Shown: positions 18,301-25,230 of the stretch, in pieces
How the letters are laid out: each line of letters opens with the position of its first letter
How positions within the stretch are numbered: position 1 is the stretch's first letter
Source: Streptomyces adustus
Lineage (GTDB): Bacteria > Actinomycetota > Actinomycetes > Streptomycetales > Streptomycetaceae
Length of the DNA: 63,634 nucleotides
NCBI RefSeq assembly: GCF_009377175.1
Contig: NZ_VJZD01000025.1
Coordinates: 1-63,634, forward strand
Direction: 5' to 3'
Position numbers and translations under genes: made by a program
The notes under the pieces: model-generated
Database searches by the model: none
What the model saw: only the letters and a program-made list of their open reading frames with translations
What the model was told of the DNA's origin: nothing

Positions 18301-19084
18301 GGAGCGCCGCACCGGGCAGCCGATGGCCCATCTCGCCGCCGAGCACGAGGGCAAGCGGATCACGTACGCCGACACCCAGGCGGCACCCGTGCCGGTCATC
18401 ACCTCCCCGGAGTGGTCGGGCAGCGAGTCGGGCGGGCGCCGCTACACCGCCTTCACCCTCAACACCGAGCACGCCAAGCCCTGGCACACCCTCACCGGCC
18501 GCCAGCACTTCTTCCTCGACCACGACTGGATCCACGAACTCGGCGAGGCGCTGCCCGTGTACCGGCCGCCGCTCGACATGCGGCGGCTCTTCGGGGACCG
18601 GGTCTCCACCGGCGGCGACGGCCGGGCGGAGGTGACCGTCCGCTACCTCACCCCGCACAGCAAGTGGTCCATCCATTCCGAGTACCAGGACAACCTCCTC
18701 ATGCTGTCGCTCTCCCGCGGCGGCCAGAACATCTGGATGTCCCCGCAGGACGCCGAGGCGATCGGCGTGCGCGACAACGACTGGATCGAGGCGGTCAACC
18801 GCAACGGCGTCGTCGCGGCGCGCGCGGTCGTCAGCCACCGCATGCCGCGGGGCACGGTGTACATGCACCACGCGCAGGACCGCGTGGTCGCCACCCCCAA
18901 GACGCAGACGACGGGCAAGCGCGGCGGCACACACAACTCGCTCACCCGGCTTCTGCTCAAACCGACCCATCTCATCGGCGGGTACGCCCAGTTGAGCTGG
19001 GCCTTCAACTACCTGGGGCCGACGGGCAACCAGCGCGACGAGATCACGGTCATCCGGCGCCGCACCGAACCGGTGGAGTACTGA
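15374..19084 (+). CDS. narG: Respiratory nitrate reductase, alpha subunit
   Basis: 1236-residue molybdenum (bis-MGD) catalytic subunit reducing nitrate to nitrite on the cytoplasmic face. The N-terminal FS0 cluster motif H65-x3-C69-x3-C73-x34-C108 is intact, with histidine as first ligand as in NarG. The SFYDWYADLP stretch carries the aspartate that ligates molybdenum in NarG, and NVPVTRTPDAHWMAEARYRG follows. The C-terminal molydopterin-binding region ends in GGYAQLSWAFNYLGPTGNQRDE. GTG at 15374 follows GAGAGGA. First gene of narGHJI-narK; one base separates it from narH. Confidence 0.97.
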   Translation: MPATKVPGDGGMDGRASDLLLRTGRFFRRGETSADLRILSKEGGRGGDVFYRDRWSHDKVVRSTHGVNCTGSCRWKVYVKDGIITWETQETDYPSVGPDRPEYEPRGCPRGAAFSWYTYSPTRVRYPYVRGVLLEMYREAKARTGDPVTAWADIQADPERRRRYQRARGKGGLVRASWDEAVELAAAAHVHTIKTYGPDRIAGFSPIPAMSMVSHAAGARFHSLIGAPMLSFYDWYADLPVASPQVFGDQTDVPESGDWWDAAYLMMWGTNVPVTRTPDAHWMAEARYRGQKVVVVSPDYADNTKFADEWLHPHPGTDGALALAMGHVVLKEFFVDRQVPFFTDYVRRFTDLPFLVTLRERDGGHVPDKFLRASDLGDSEEGAEWKTVVLDDRTGLPEVPGGSLGFRWTESGEGRWNLELGDLEPRLSLHAHDEAVPTEVLLPRFDTDGGPHGQGSGAVRTAGVPAVRVGDHLVTTVYDLLLAQYGVGRPGLPGTWPTGYDDASVPCTPAWQEVHTSVPAAAAVRTAREFADTAERSRGRCMILMGAGTNHWFHSETIYRAFLALLQLTGCQGRNGGGWAHYVGQEKCRPVTGWATLAAASDWSRPPRQAIGTAYWFLNTDQWRYDHYRADTLASPLGSGAFAGMTAADCLAQATRSGWMPSYPTFDRNPLDLCDEAGDEDPAAYAVRQLGEGKLGFAGEDPDAPANWPRIVTLWRANLLGSSAKGAEYFQKHLLGTTSSLGAQEAAPGERPRDVRWHEKAPEGKLDLLLSLDFRMTSSTLMSDIVLPAATWYEKHDLSSTDMHPYVHSFTPAVDPPWQARTDFATFHALAQAFSTMAAKHLGVRRDLVATALQHDTPGETAQPGGVALDWRKGECEPVPGKTMPQLTVVERDYGAIGEKMATLGPLAEKLGLPVKGIAFDVAQEVRLLADRHGIRLAGPAVGRPLLDTAVKAANTILALSGTTNGHLATQGFHTLERRTGQPMAHLAAEHEGKRITYADTQAAPVPVITSPEWSGSESGGRRYTAFTLNTEHAKPWHTLTGRQHFFLDHDWIHELGEALPVYRPPLDMRRLFGDRVSTGGDGRAEVTVRYLTPHSKWSIHSEYQDNLLMLSLSRGGQNIWMSPQDAEAIGVRDNDWIEAVNRNGVVAARAVVSHRMPRGTVYMHHAQDRVVATPKTQTTGKRGGTHNSLTRLLLKPTHLIGGYAQLSWAFNYLGPTGNQRDEITVIRRRTEPVEY

Positions 19085-19085
19085 C

Positions 19086-20843
19086 ATGCGCGTCATGGCA
19101 CAGATCGCGATGGTCATGAACCTCGACAAGTGCATCGGCTGCCACACCTGCTCCGTCACCTGCAAACAGGCGTGGACCAACCGCGGCGGTGTCGAGTACG
19201 TGTGGTTCAACAACGTCGAGACCCGCCCCGGACAGGGCTACCCGCGCCGCTACGAGGACCAGGAGACCTGGAAGGGCGGCTGGGAGCTCAACCGGAGCGG
19301 CCGGCTGAAGCTGAAGGGCGGCGGCAGGTTCTCCAAGCTCGCCCACATCTTCTCCAACCCCAAACTGCCCACCATCAGCGACTACTACGAGCCGTGGACG
19401 TACGAGTACGCCAATCTCACCGACGCACCCCTCGGCGACGACATCCCCGTCGCCGCGCCGCGCTCGCTCCTCAGCGGCAAGCCCTTCGAGATCGAGTGGA
19501 GCGCCAACTGGGACGACAACCTCGGTGGCGTCAGTGAGCACGGCGCGCTCGACCCGATGGTGGCGAAGGTCCGTGAACAGGCGTCGGAGAAGGTCAGGTT
19601 CGCCTTCGAGCAGACCTTCATGTTCTATCTGCCGCGGATCTGCGAACACTGCCTGAACCCGTCCTGCGTGGCCTCCTGCCCGTCCGGCGCGATGTACAAG
19701 CGCGAGGAGGACGGCATCGTGCTGGTCGACCAGGACCAGTGCCGGGGCTGGCGCATGTGCGTGACCGGCTGCCCGTACAAGAAGGTCTACTTCAACCACC
19801 GCACCGGCAAGGCCGAGAAGTGCACGCTGTGCTACCCGCGCCTCGAAGTCGGCCTGCCCACCGTCTGCTCCGAGACCTGCGTCGGACGGCTGCGCTACCT
19901 CGGCGTCATGCTCTACGACGCCGACAAGGTCCTGGAAGCGGCCTCCGCCCCCGACGACACGGACCTGTACGAGGCCCAGCTCGGCGTGTTCCTGGACCCC
20001 GAGGACCCCGCCGTACGCCGGGAGGCCGAACGCGCCGGCATCGCCCAGGACTGGATCGACGCGGCCCGCCGCTCACCCGTGCACGCGCTCATCAGCAAGT
20101 ACAAGGTGGCGCTGCCGCTCCATCCGGAGTACCGCACGATGCCGATGGTCTGGTACATCCCGCCGCTCTCCCCGGTCGTCGAGGCCCTCACCGAGACCGG
20201 TTTCGACGGCGAGGACGCCGGCAACCTCTTCGGCGCGATCGACACCCTGCGCATCCCCCTGGAGTACCTCGCCGAACTGTTCACCGCGGGCGACACCGGT
20301 CCCGTACGGGCCTCGCTGGAGAAGCTCGCCGCCATGCGCGGCGCGATGCGCCCCGGGCTGCTGGCCGGCGATTCCTCGGGACCGGCCCCGGTCGACGAGG
20401 AGATCGCCCTCTCGGTCGGCATGTCCGGGGAGGAGATGTACGCGATGTACCGGCTGCTGGCCCTCGCCAAGTACGACGAGCGGTACGTGATCCCCACCGC
20501 CGCCGTCGGCGACGCCCGACGGCTGGAGGAGTCCGTGCTGCCCGACGAGTGCAGCCTCGACTACGCGGGCGGCCCCGGCATGGGCGGCTCCGGCCCCTAC
20601 GGCGAAGGGTCCGGCGGGGCGCCGCCGATGTCCGTGGAGAACTTCCACGTCCTGCGCGACCGCCAGACCGCCGACGCACCCGCCGACCCCGCCCGCAGTC
20701 GCGTCAACCTCCTCAACTGGGACGGCCGGGGCCACCCCGCCGGCCTGTTCCCCGGAAAGCCGGAAGAACCCGGCAGCCCCGGCGCCGCCCCGCCCTCACC
20801 CGAGAACGACGAGAACGAGAAGCACGACCAGGAGGAGAGATGA
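19086..20843 (+). CDS. narH: Respiratory nitrate reductase, beta (iron-sulfur) subunit
   Basis: 585-residue electron-transfer subunit with four Fe-S clusters linking NarI hemes to NarG. The cysteine groups are CIGCHTCSVTCKQAW (residues about 16-30), CEHCLNPSCVASCPSG, CRGWRMCVTGCPY (with the family's tryptophan replacing one cysteine, giving the [3Fe-4S] cluster) and CTLCYPRLEVGLPTVCSETC. A charged tail of about 45 residues (ending KHDQEER) makes it longer than the 512-residue E. coli protein. Its stop overlaps the narJ start (ATGA). Confidence 0.97.
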   Translation: MRVMAQIAMVMNLDKCIGCHTCSVTCKQAWTNRGGVEYVWFNNVETRPGQGYPRRYEDQETWKGGWELNRSGRLKLKGGGRFSKLAHIFSNPKLPTISDYYEPWTYEYANLTDAPLGDDIPVAAPRSLLSGKPFEIEWSANWDDNLGGVSEHGALDPMVAKVREQASEKVRFAFEQTFMFYLPRICEHCLNPSCVASCPSGAMYKREEDGIVLVDQDQCRGWRMCVTGCPYKKVYFNHRTGKAEKCTLCYPRLEVGLPTVCSETCVGRLRYLGVMLYDADKVLEAASAPDDTDLYEAQLGVFLDPEDPAVRREAERAGIAQDWIDAARRSPVHALISKYKVALPLHPEYRTMPMVWYIPPLSPVVEALTETGFDGEDAGNLFGAIDTLRIPLEYLAELFTAGDTGPVRASLEKLAAMRGAMRPGLLAGDSSGPAPVDEEIALSVGMSGEEMYAMYRLLALAKYDERYVIPTAAVGDARRLEESVLPDECSLDYAGGPGMGGSGPYGEGSGGAPPMSVENFHVLRDRQTADAPADPARSRVNLLNWDGRGHPAGLFPGKPEEPGSPGAAPPSPENDENEKHDQEER

Positions 20844-21454
20844 CCACCCCGCACGCCGTCGTCCACGCGGCGGCCGCCCGCTGCCTGGTCTACCCCGACG
20901 GCGAGTTCCACGCCGGGCTGGGCGTCCTGCGTGCCGCCCTGGACGAGCAACCCGGTCCGGGCAGACGGGAGTTGTGCGCGTTCCTCGACCACGCGGGCAG
21001 CACGGACCCCGACCGGCTCCGGCAGGACTACGTCCGGACCTTCGACTTCTCGGGCCGCCGCTGTCTGTACCTCACCTGGTGGACCGACGGCGACACCCGC
21101 CGCCGCGGCCGGTCCCTGGTGCGCTTCAAGGAGATCTACCGGGAGCACGGCTGGGAGTACGCGGACACCGGCGAACTCCCCGACTTCCTCCCGGCCGTCT
21201 GCGAGTTCTGCGCCCTCACCGGCACCGACACCCTGCTGCGCGAGCACCGCCCGGCGCTCGAACTGCTGCGCTTCGCCCTCACCGACGCCGAGTCCCCCTG
21301 GGCCGACGTCCTGCGGGCCCTCGTCGCCACCCTGCCCGGCGCCTCCCCCCGCGACCGCGCCGCCGCCCAGGCCATGGCCCGCAACGGGCCGCCGCGCGAG
21401 GACGTGGGGCTCGCCCCGTTCGGCACCCCGCTGCTGGAGGTCGTCTCCCGATGA
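20840..21454 (+). CDS. narJ: Nitrate reductase molybdenum cofactor assembly chaperone
   Basis: 204-residue cytoplasmic chaperone of the NarJ/TorD-like all-helical family, needed to insert the Mo cofactor and assemble NarGH before docking to NarI. Recognisable segments are YVRTFDFSGRRCLYLTWWTDGD, RRRGRSLVRFKEIYREHGWEYADTGELPDFLP and EDVGLAPFGTPLLEVV. ATG at 20840 overlaps narH and follows GGAGGAG. Overlaps at both ends point to strict stoichiometric translation. Confidence 0.95.
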   Translation: MTTPHAVVHAAAARCLVYPDGEFHAGLGVLRAALDEQPGPGRRELCAFLDHAGSTDPDRLRQDYVRTFDFSGRRCLYLTWWTDGDTRRRGRSLVRFKEIYREHGWEYADTGELPDFLPAVCEFCALTGTDTLLREHRPALELLRFALTDAESPWADVLRALVATLPGASPRDRAAAQAMARNGPPREDVGLAPFGTPLLEVVSR

Positions 21455-22179
21455 GCCTCGCCGACAGTCTCCTGTGGACAGCCATGCCGTACGTCACGAT
21501 CGTCCTGCTCGTCGGCGGGATCATCTGGCGCTACCGCTACGACAAGTTCGGCTGGACGACCCGTTCCTCGCAGCTCTACGAGTCCCGGCTGCTGCGGATC
21601 GCCTCCCCGGTGTTCCACTACGGCATCCTCTTCGTCCTCGCCGGCCACCTCGTCGGACTGTTCGTCCCGGACTCATGGACCAGCGCGCTCGGGGTGAGCG
21701 AGGCCGCGTACCACTACCTCTCCCTCTACACGGGCACGCTCGCGGGCCTCGCCACCGTCGCCGGCATCGCGCTGCTGATCTACCGCCGCCGCACCACCGG
21801 GCCGGTCTTCCTCGCCACCACCCGCAACGACAAGCTCATGTACGTCGTGCTGCTCGCCGCGATCCTGCTCGGCATGATCGCCAAGCTCACGCACGCGGGA
21901 GGCCACGGCTACGACTACCGCACCACCATCTCCCCGTGGCTGCGCAGTGTCTTCACCCTGCACCCGGACTACGCGCGGATGGACGGCGTGCCGGTCACCT
22001 ACCAGATCCACATCGTCGTGGGGTGCGTGCTCATCGCCCTCGTCCCCTACACCCGGCTGATCCACATGTTCAGCGCCCCCGTGCCCTACCTCTTCCGCCC
22101 CTACATCGTCTATCGCAGCCGTGAACGCGGTCAGCTCGGCACCCGTTCCGAGCGGCCCGGATGGGAGCGTGTGCAGTGA
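21451..22179 (+). CDS. narI: Respiratory nitrate reductase, gamma subunit (cytochrome b)
   Basis: 242-residue membrane anchor with five transmembrane helices that oxidises menaquinol and passes electrons through two b hemes to NarH. Candidate heme ligands are the histidines in FHYGILFVLAGHLVG and in YQIHIVVGCVLIALVPYTRLIHMF, as in E. coli NarI. ATG at 21451 overlaps the narJ stop. The end overlaps the narK GTG start by four bases (22176-22179), so nitrate transport is translated with the reductase. Confidence 0.95.
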   Translation: MSLADSLLWTAMPYVTIVLLVGGIIWRYRYDKFGWTTRSSQLYESRLLRIASPVFHYGILFVLAGHLVGLFVPDSWTSALGVSEAAYHYLSLYTGTLAGLATVAGIALLIYRRRTTGPVFLATTRNDKLMYVVLLAAILLGMIAKLTHAGGHGYDYRTTISPWLRSVFTLHPDYARMDGVPVTYQIHIVVGCVLIALVPYTRLIHMFSAPVPYLFRPYIVYRSRERGQLGTRSERPGWERVQ

Positions 22180-23402
22180 CCGCCCGGACCACCCGGACCC
22201 CTCAGACCACCGAGAGCCCCGCGGTGCCCGGCGCCGCCTACCGCAACCTGGTCGTCGCCACGATCGGGTTCGCCATCTCCTTCTGGGCGTGGAACCTCAT
22301 CTCGCCGCTCGCGACGACCCTGGGCGACAAGCTCTCGCTGAGCTCCTTCGAGAAGTCGCTGATGGTCGCCGTCCCCGTACTGGTGGGCTCGCTCGGACGG
22401 GTGCCCGTCGGCGCGCTCACCGACCGCCTCGGCGCGAAGATCATGTTCCCGCTCGTCAGCGCGCTGACCATCGTGCCCGTCCTGCTGCTGATCGTCGTGA
22501 AGGACTCCTACGCGGGCCTCCTCGTCGTCGGCTTCTTCCTCGGCCTGGGCGGCACGACCTTCGCGATCGGCGTCCCCCTCGTCAACTCCTGGTTCCCGCC
22601 CGCCCGTCGCGGCTTCGCCGTCGGCGTGTTCGGCGCGGGCATGGGCGGCGTCGCCCTCTCCGGCTACTTCACCCCCCGTATCTACAAGCACGGCGAGAGC
22701 CTGCCGTTCGTGGTGCTGGCCATCGCCCTGGCCGTCATGGCCGTCGTGGAGTTCTTCCTCCTCGCCGACCGTCCCGACCGTGTCGTCCCCACCACCTCGC
22801 TGGGCAAGCGACTGGGCGACGCCGGGCGCCTGCGGGTCACCTGGGAGCTCGCGGCCCTGTACGCGATCGGGTTCGGCGGCATCGTCGCGTTCGGCGTCTA
22901 CCTGCCCACGTACCTCAAGACCTGGTACGGCCTGTCGCCCACCGACGCCGGTACCCGGGCGGCCGGATTCGCGCTCATCACCGTGATCTTCCGCCCGATC
23001 GGCGGCTGGCTGTCCGACCGCATCCACCCGGCCGTCGTCACTGCCTGGGCGCTCGGCCTCGTGGGGGCCCTGGCGGTATGCCAGGCCTTCGAGCCCCAGC
23101 TCGTCCCGGGCGGAACGGTCTTGCTCCTCGTGATGGCGGCCGGTCTCGGCACCACCAGCGGCAGCGTGTTCGCCATGGTCGCGCGGGTCACCCCGCCGCC
23201 GAAGGTCGGCAGCGTCACCGGAATCGTCGGCGCGATGGGCGGGCTCGGCGGCTTCGTCCCGCCCCTGGTCATGGGCGCCGTCTACAGCGCCAAGAACTCC
23301 TACGCCATCGGCTTCATGCTCCTCTCCGACCTCGCCCTGGCCGGCTGCGTCTATTCCTTCGGGCGCATGCGCGAAGTGGGCCGGGAACGGCAGTCCGTCT
23401 GA
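22176..23402 (+). CDS. narK: Nitrate/nitrite transporter, NarK2-type MFS
   Basis: 408-residue major-facilitator protein with 12 predicted helices. The nitrate/nitrite porter signatures are visible: SFWAWNLISPLA, GRVPVGALTDRLGAKIMFPLVS, FAVGVFGAGMGGVALSGYF and FAMVARVTPPPKVGSVTGIVGAMGGLGGF. It exchanges nitrite for nitrate or imports nitrate for the co-encoded reductase. I choose GTG 22176 (overlapping the narI stop, with GGGAGC upstream) over ATG 22161. Confidence 0.93.
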   Translation: MTARTTRTPQTTESPAVPGAAYRNLVVATIGFAISFWAWNLISPLATTLGDKLSLSSFEKSLMVAVPVLVGSLGRVPVGALTDRLGAKIMFPLVSALTIVPVLLLIVVKDSYAGLLVVGFFLGLGGTTFAIGVPLVNSWFPPARRGFAVGVFGAGMGGVALSGYFTPRIYKHGESLPFVVLAIALAVMAVVEFFLLADRPDRVVPTTSLGKRLGDAGRLRVTWELAALYAIGFGGIVAFGVYLPTYLKTWYGLSPTDAGTRAAGFALITVIFRPIGGWLSDRIHPAVVTAWALGLVGALAVCQAFEPQLVPGGTVLLLVMAAGLGTTSGSVFAMVARVTPPPKVGSVTGIVGAMGGLGGFVPPLVMGAVYSAKNSYAIGFMLLSDLALAGCVYSFGRMREVGRERQSV

Positions 23403-23477
23403 GTACGCGGAAGCCCCGGACATGCCACCGCGCCCCGCCGGACCCGTGTACGAACCCCCACGCATGCGGGTCCGGCA

Positions 23478-23924
23478 CTGATCGGGGCGCGTCGAGAGCA
23501 CCGCGCGGACGGTCTTGCCGCTGGGCGGGTAGGGGACGCAGTCCCAGTGGTCGGCGAGGGCGGTGACGAGCGCCAGGCCGCGCCCGCCCGGACACAGCGC
23601 ATCGGAGTCGGTGGCGCCTGTCGCGGTCCGCGGTCGGAGACTTCCCTGGGCGTCGCTGACCTCCACGCGCAGTCGGCCGGCCGACGCGTCGAAGAGCAGC
23701 GTCAGCCGGAAGCAGCGGCCCGGCACACGACCGTGGAGCACGGCGTTGGCGGCAAGCTCCGCGACCACGACTTCGGCACGCTCCGTGAGAGCCTCCGGAG
23801 CACCCCACGAGCGCAGTTCGGTGACACCGAGCAGCCGGGCGAGCCTGGCCCCGCGCCGCGTCGACGACAGCAGCTGAGTGAAGGCGACCGGTGGGGGCGC
23901 GAGTTGGGGAGGGGATTGGTTCAT
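23478..23924 (-). CDS. ATP-binding protein (HATPase_c regulator) with no nearby stop codon
   Basis: GHKL-fold ATPase domain of about 149 residues starting at ATG 23924: ELAANAVLHG (N box), VEVSDAQGS (G1 region), GGRGLALVTALADHWDC (G2) and GKTVRAVLST (last strand). This is the usual first partner of XRE/DUF397 pairs in Streptomyces, divergent from them. Oddly the frame has no stop after the domain. It stays open to 22131, antisense through all of narK, with a sequence that looks like antisense noise (His/Asp/Gly-rich). The lower coordinate given is the domain end, not a stop. A lost stop or a sequencing frameshift is likely. Confidence 0.62.
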
Positions 23925-24080
23925 GGCGCCAGAGTGGCGCTCCGGTGCGGGCGGCGGCGAGCGTCGCGCCCCGTACGGTGAGTGAGCGTACGGGCGCACA
24001 GAGTGGACAGTACGTGCATTCCGCCGTCACGCTGAGTGCCGTATGTGTGCGGGCCCGTGGGCCGGAGAGAGGGGCGGCGG

Positions 24081-24962
24081 ATGGACATCGTCGAGACGGA
24101 GGCGGGCACGGGCCTCGGCGCTCGCGCGGTTTCGGTGGGGGAAGGAGAGCGGGAGCCCCATCCGTCGGACAGTCTGCGTACGTTCGGCGCGGTCGTCCAG
24201 GCGTTACGCGAGCACGCCGGCCTCAGCCGGGGAGACCTCGCGGCCGTCGTCCAGTACTCCAAGCACACGGTGGAGTCGGTGGAGTTGGGTCGCCGGATGC
24301 CGGACGAGGCGTTCGTCGAGCGTGCGGAGGAGGCCCTGGGCAACACGGGCGCGCTGCGGAGGGCCGCCCGCCATCTCAGCCGAGGGGAGGCGGGACTCGC
24401 GGCGTGGTTCCGGCGCTGGGCGCGGCTGGAACGGGAGGCGATGAGCCTGTGCACGTACGAGTGCCGGCTGGTGCCGGGGTTGTTGCAGTCGGAGGCGTAC
24501 GCCAAGGCGGTGTTCGAGGGCACGATCCCGCCGCGGACGGACGCGGAACTGGAGGCGCAGTTGGCCGCCCGGATGGAGCGGCAGACGATGATGCGCGAAC
24601 GGCCGACCGTGCCGTTCAGCTTCATCGTCGAGGAGCATGTGTTCCGGCGGCGGTTCGGGGACGCGGAGGCCATGCGTGGGCTGGTGGACCACGTGCTGGA
24701 GCGGAGCGCACCGCGCAATGTGACGCTTCAAGTGGTGCCGGTGGAAGCGGGGTTGCATGCGTGTCTGGATGGGCCGTTGCAGGTCTTGGAGACCCCTGCG
24801 GGACAGCGGCTCGGCTACTCCGAGGGGCAGAAGAACGGGCGGTTGATCTCCGACCCGAAAGAGGTGAGTGTGCTCTGCCATCGCTATGAAACACTGCGCT
24901 CGCAGGCCTTGAGCCCGAAGGAATCGCGGGACCTGCTGGAGCAGCTACGAGGAGAGCTATGA
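24081..24962 (+). CDS. XRE-family helix-turn-helix regulator (DUF5753 / Scr1 type)
   Basis: 293-residue regulator. The N-terminal HTH (FGAVVQALREHAGLSRGDLAAVVQYSKHTVESVELGRRMPD) is followed by the DUF5753 region with LCTYECRLVPGLLQSEAYAKAVFEG and FIVEEHVFRRRFG, as in the many WhiJ-like regulators of Streptomyces. ATG at 24081 sits behind a purine-rich site. Its stop overlaps the DUF397 start (ATGA). Together with the divergent ATPase gene it forms the recurring abaA/whiJ-type trio linked to development and antibiotic control. Confidence 0.86.
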   Translation: MDIVETEAGTGLGARAVSVGEGEREPHPSDSLRTFGAVVQALREHAGLSRGDLAAVVQYSKHTVESVELGRRMPDEAFVERAEEALGNTGALRRAARHLSRGEAGLAAWFRRWARLEREAMSLCTYECRLVPGLLQSEAYAKAVFEGTIPPRTDAELEAQLAARMERQTMMRERPTVPFSFIVEEHVFRRRFGDAEAMRGLVDHVLERSAPRNVTLQVVPVEAGLHACLDGPLQVLETPAGQRLGYSEGQKNGRLISDPKEVSVLCHRYETLRSQALSPKESRDLLEQLRGEL

Positions 24963-25159
24963 GCAGCGGTGCGACGGAACTCGCCTGGTTCAAGTCGAGC
25001 TACAGCGGTAGCGAGGGCGACAGCTGCGTGGAGATCGCGATCGCCGAACAGGCTGTTCACGTACGGGATTCCAAGGATCTGGACCGCCCACCCTTCGCCG
25101 TGGGCCGCGAGGACTGGTCGTCCTTCGTGAGGTTCGTGTCGGGAGCCTTGGGGGCGTGA
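24959..25159 (+). CDS. DUF397 small protein
   Basis: 66-residue DUF397 protein: LAWFKSSYSGSEGDSCVEIA at the start and VHVRDSKDLDRPPFAVGREDWSSFV later, the two conserved family blocks. These proteins pair with the upstream XRE regulator and are thought to antagonise it, in a toxin/antitoxin-like arrangement. It is translationally coupled to that gene. Confidence 0.9.
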   Translation: MSSGATELAWFKSSYSGSEGDSCVEIAIAEQAVHVRDSKDLDRPPFAVGREDWSSFVRFVSGALGA

Positions 25160-25171
25160 CCGCCGCCGCGT

Positions 25172-25201
25172 GTCCCGACCGGTGATCACACCGGTCGGGA
25201 C
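25172..25201. terminator. Bidirectional terminator between DUF397 and murA-like genes
   Basis: GTCCCGACCGGTG (25172-25184), loop ATCA, perfect 13-bp complement (25189-25201), between two convergent genes. Confidence 0.82.
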
Positions 25202-25230
25202 GGGTGCGGCGGCGCTCGGCCGGAGGGACC

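Noticed and set aside
14753..19213. Very long minus-strand frame (over 1400 codons) antisense to narG
   Set aside because: Translation is Arg/Gly/Val/His-rich with no domain. It is the usual antisense openness of GC-rich codons opposite a real gene.
20840..23402. Independent promoters for narJ, narI or narK
   Set aside because: All junctions are ATGA/GTGA overlaps with no spacer, so a single operon explains them.
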